Made by a program: the position numbers and the translations under genes
Shown: piece after piece, positions 38,776 to 39,631 of the stretch
Layout: the number at the start of each line of letters is the position of its first letter
Position numbering within the stretch: position 1 is the stretch's first letter
The notes under the pieces: model-generated
Database searches by the model: none
The model's input: only the letters and a program-made list of their open reading frames with translations
What the model was told of the DNA's origin: nothing
Assembly: GCA_902763085.1 (NCBI GenBank)
Contig: CACWQW010000019.1
Location: forward strand, 1 to 39,631
Direction of reading: 5' to 3'
Length of the DNA: 39,631 nt
DNA from: Dongibacter bovis
GTDB taxonomy: Bacteria > Bacillota > Negativicutes > Selenomonadales > Selenomonadaceae

Positions 38776-39631
38776 TTACTCCAGTTCCTTTTTCAGCTCG
38801 TTGAGGCGCGGCCACATGATCTTCTTGTAGGCCTCGACGCCCGGCTGGTTGAACGCATCGACGTCCGCGAGCTCGCCTTCGTAGGCGATGGACATCGCGA
38901 GCATGTAGAGGAGCTCGCCGAGATGGTAGGCGTTGAGCTCCGGCAGCGTGAACGTCGCGTTGTAGCGGTGGTTGCCCGTGAGCGCGTCGGCGTTCGACTG
39001 GCGCGCCGTCTCGAGGGCGTCGCTCATCGTGACGCCGGCGATGTCGGCGAGCTTCTTCGCCTCGGGGAAGACGTTCGGGATCTTGTAGTCGTGCTTCCAG
39101 TTCTTGACCTTGAGGAACTGGATGACTTTGTTGAGGCGGCCCTCCTGATGCTGCTGCGTCATGGAGTGCATGTCGCGCGTGCCGACGGCGACGATCGGCG
39201 TGCGGCCGTAGCAGACTTCCTTGCCCTCACGGTTGTACTGCTTGCCGAGGGACTCGGCGAGCAGCTGGATGTACCACATGGAGATGGACTCCATGTAGTC
39301 GCCGTAGGGCATCATGACCTCGATGTCGCGGCCGTGCTTTTCGCTCGCGGCGAACTTGAGCGCGGCGTTGAGCATCGCGGGGTTCTGCCAGATATCTTCG
39401 TTCTGGCATGCCTGATCCATGTCCTTCGCGCCGTCGAGGAACGCCTTGATGTCGAAGCCGACGCAGGCCGCGAGCGTGAGGCCGACCTCCGAGAAGATGG
39501 AGAAGCGGCCGCCGACGCCGTCCGGCACCGCGTACTGCGGCCAGCCCTTTTCGATGGCGAGCTTCTTGAGGAGCGTCTGGTTCTCCATGTTCGGATCCGT
39601 GACGGCGACGACTTCCTGCTCGATGTCCGCG
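38776..39631 (-). CDS. pgi: Glucose-6-phosphate isomerase (N-terminus beyond the window)
   Basis: About 285 C-terminal codons are present; the frame is open through the window end (reading ADIEQEVVAVTDPN before the internal Met at 39588), so the 5' part lies outside. The enzyme interconverts glucose 6-phosphate and fructose 6-phosphate in glycolysis. Landmarks: VGGRFSIFSEVGLTLAACVG (phosphosugar-binding SIS-type segment), MMPYGDYMESISMWYIQLLA, ESLGKQYNREGK, TRDMHSMTQQHQEGRLNK and DVDAFNQPGVEAYKKIMWPR. The spacing fits the shorter bacterial (about 460-aa) class rather than the 550-aa E. coli type. A terminator follows at 38718-38751. Confidence 0.95.
   Translation of the reverse strand, partial: ADIEQEVVAVTDPNMENQTLLKKLAIEKGWPQYAVPDGVGGRFSIFSEVGLTLAACVGFDIKAFLDGAKDMDQACQNEDIWQNPAMLNAALKFAASEKHGRDIEVMMPYGDYMESISMWYIQLLAESLGKQYNREGKEVCYGRTPIVAVGTRDMHSMTQQHQEGRLNKVIQFLKVKNWKHDYKIPNVFPEAKKLADIAGVTMSDALETARQSNADALTGNHRYNATFTLPELNAYHLGELLYMLAMSIAYEGELADVDAFNQPGVEAYKKIMWPRLNELKKELE

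Overview
The window looks like chromosomal DNA of a GC-rich diderm Firmicute, most likely Negativicutes (Selenomonas/Mitsuokella-like). The best evidence is a porin with one N-terminal SLH domain, a coiled coil and an outer-membrane barrel ending in Phe (15494-16819). This OmpM/Mep45-type architecture is characteristic of that class. A secretin gene in an otherwise Firmicute-like gene set also implies an outer membrane. No rRNA, tRNA, CRISPR array or complete prophage was seen.

Layout. (1) 1-4721, minus strand: the 5' part of an ABC-F ATPase gene, an LCP-family cell-wall ligase, a 79-aa protein with a very good promoter, and a FakA/DAK2-like protein without its catalytic aspartates. (2) 4861-10289, plus strand: an FtsA/PilM-like actin-fold protein with a long repeat-bearing C-terminal extension, a PilP/GspC-like membrane protein, a secretin, and a NarL/DegU-type response regulator. 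This resembles a pilus or secretion cluster reduced to its cytoplasmic ATPase-fold and outer-membrane ends, with no PilN or PilO. (3) 10502-19362, minus strand: DUF5662 and DUF2939-like genes, a large secreted GH13 amylase with X25 modules, the SLH porin, a broken LytTR regulator beside a small hydrophobic ORF, a soluble PocR-type chemoreceptor, a small membrane protein and a flavin-binding PNPOx-like protein. (4) 19642-23891: a secreted esterase (+), a hydE gene whose radical-SAM cysteine motif is deleted (-), a secreted protein of unknown function (-) and metAA (-). (5) 24058-26424: a small plastic region with an MmeI-type methyltransferase tail fragment and two damaged copies of an Rpn/PD-(D/E)XK nuclease gene that flank a cysteine-rich gene. 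(6) 26629-38247, minus strand: an 11-gene sugar operon. (7) 38776-39631: the 3' part of pgi.

The sugar operon is read isomerase > split transketolase (two genes) > glycerol-kinase-like FGGY kinase > sugar-binding lipoprotein > DUF2291 lipoprotein > RbsA-type ATPase > RbsC-type permease > RbsD > LacI regulator > ribokinase. An isomerase, a GlpK-like kinase and a split transketolase behind an Rbs-type importer is the enzyme set known for D-apiose breakdown through apulose 4-phosphate. RbsD and RbsK at the far end also allow ribose use. The substrate is therefore an inference.

The items most worth checking are the sugar operon, the HydE lesion, the reduced FtsA-like/PilP/secretin cluster, and several long inverted repeats between genes, above all 21076-21168.
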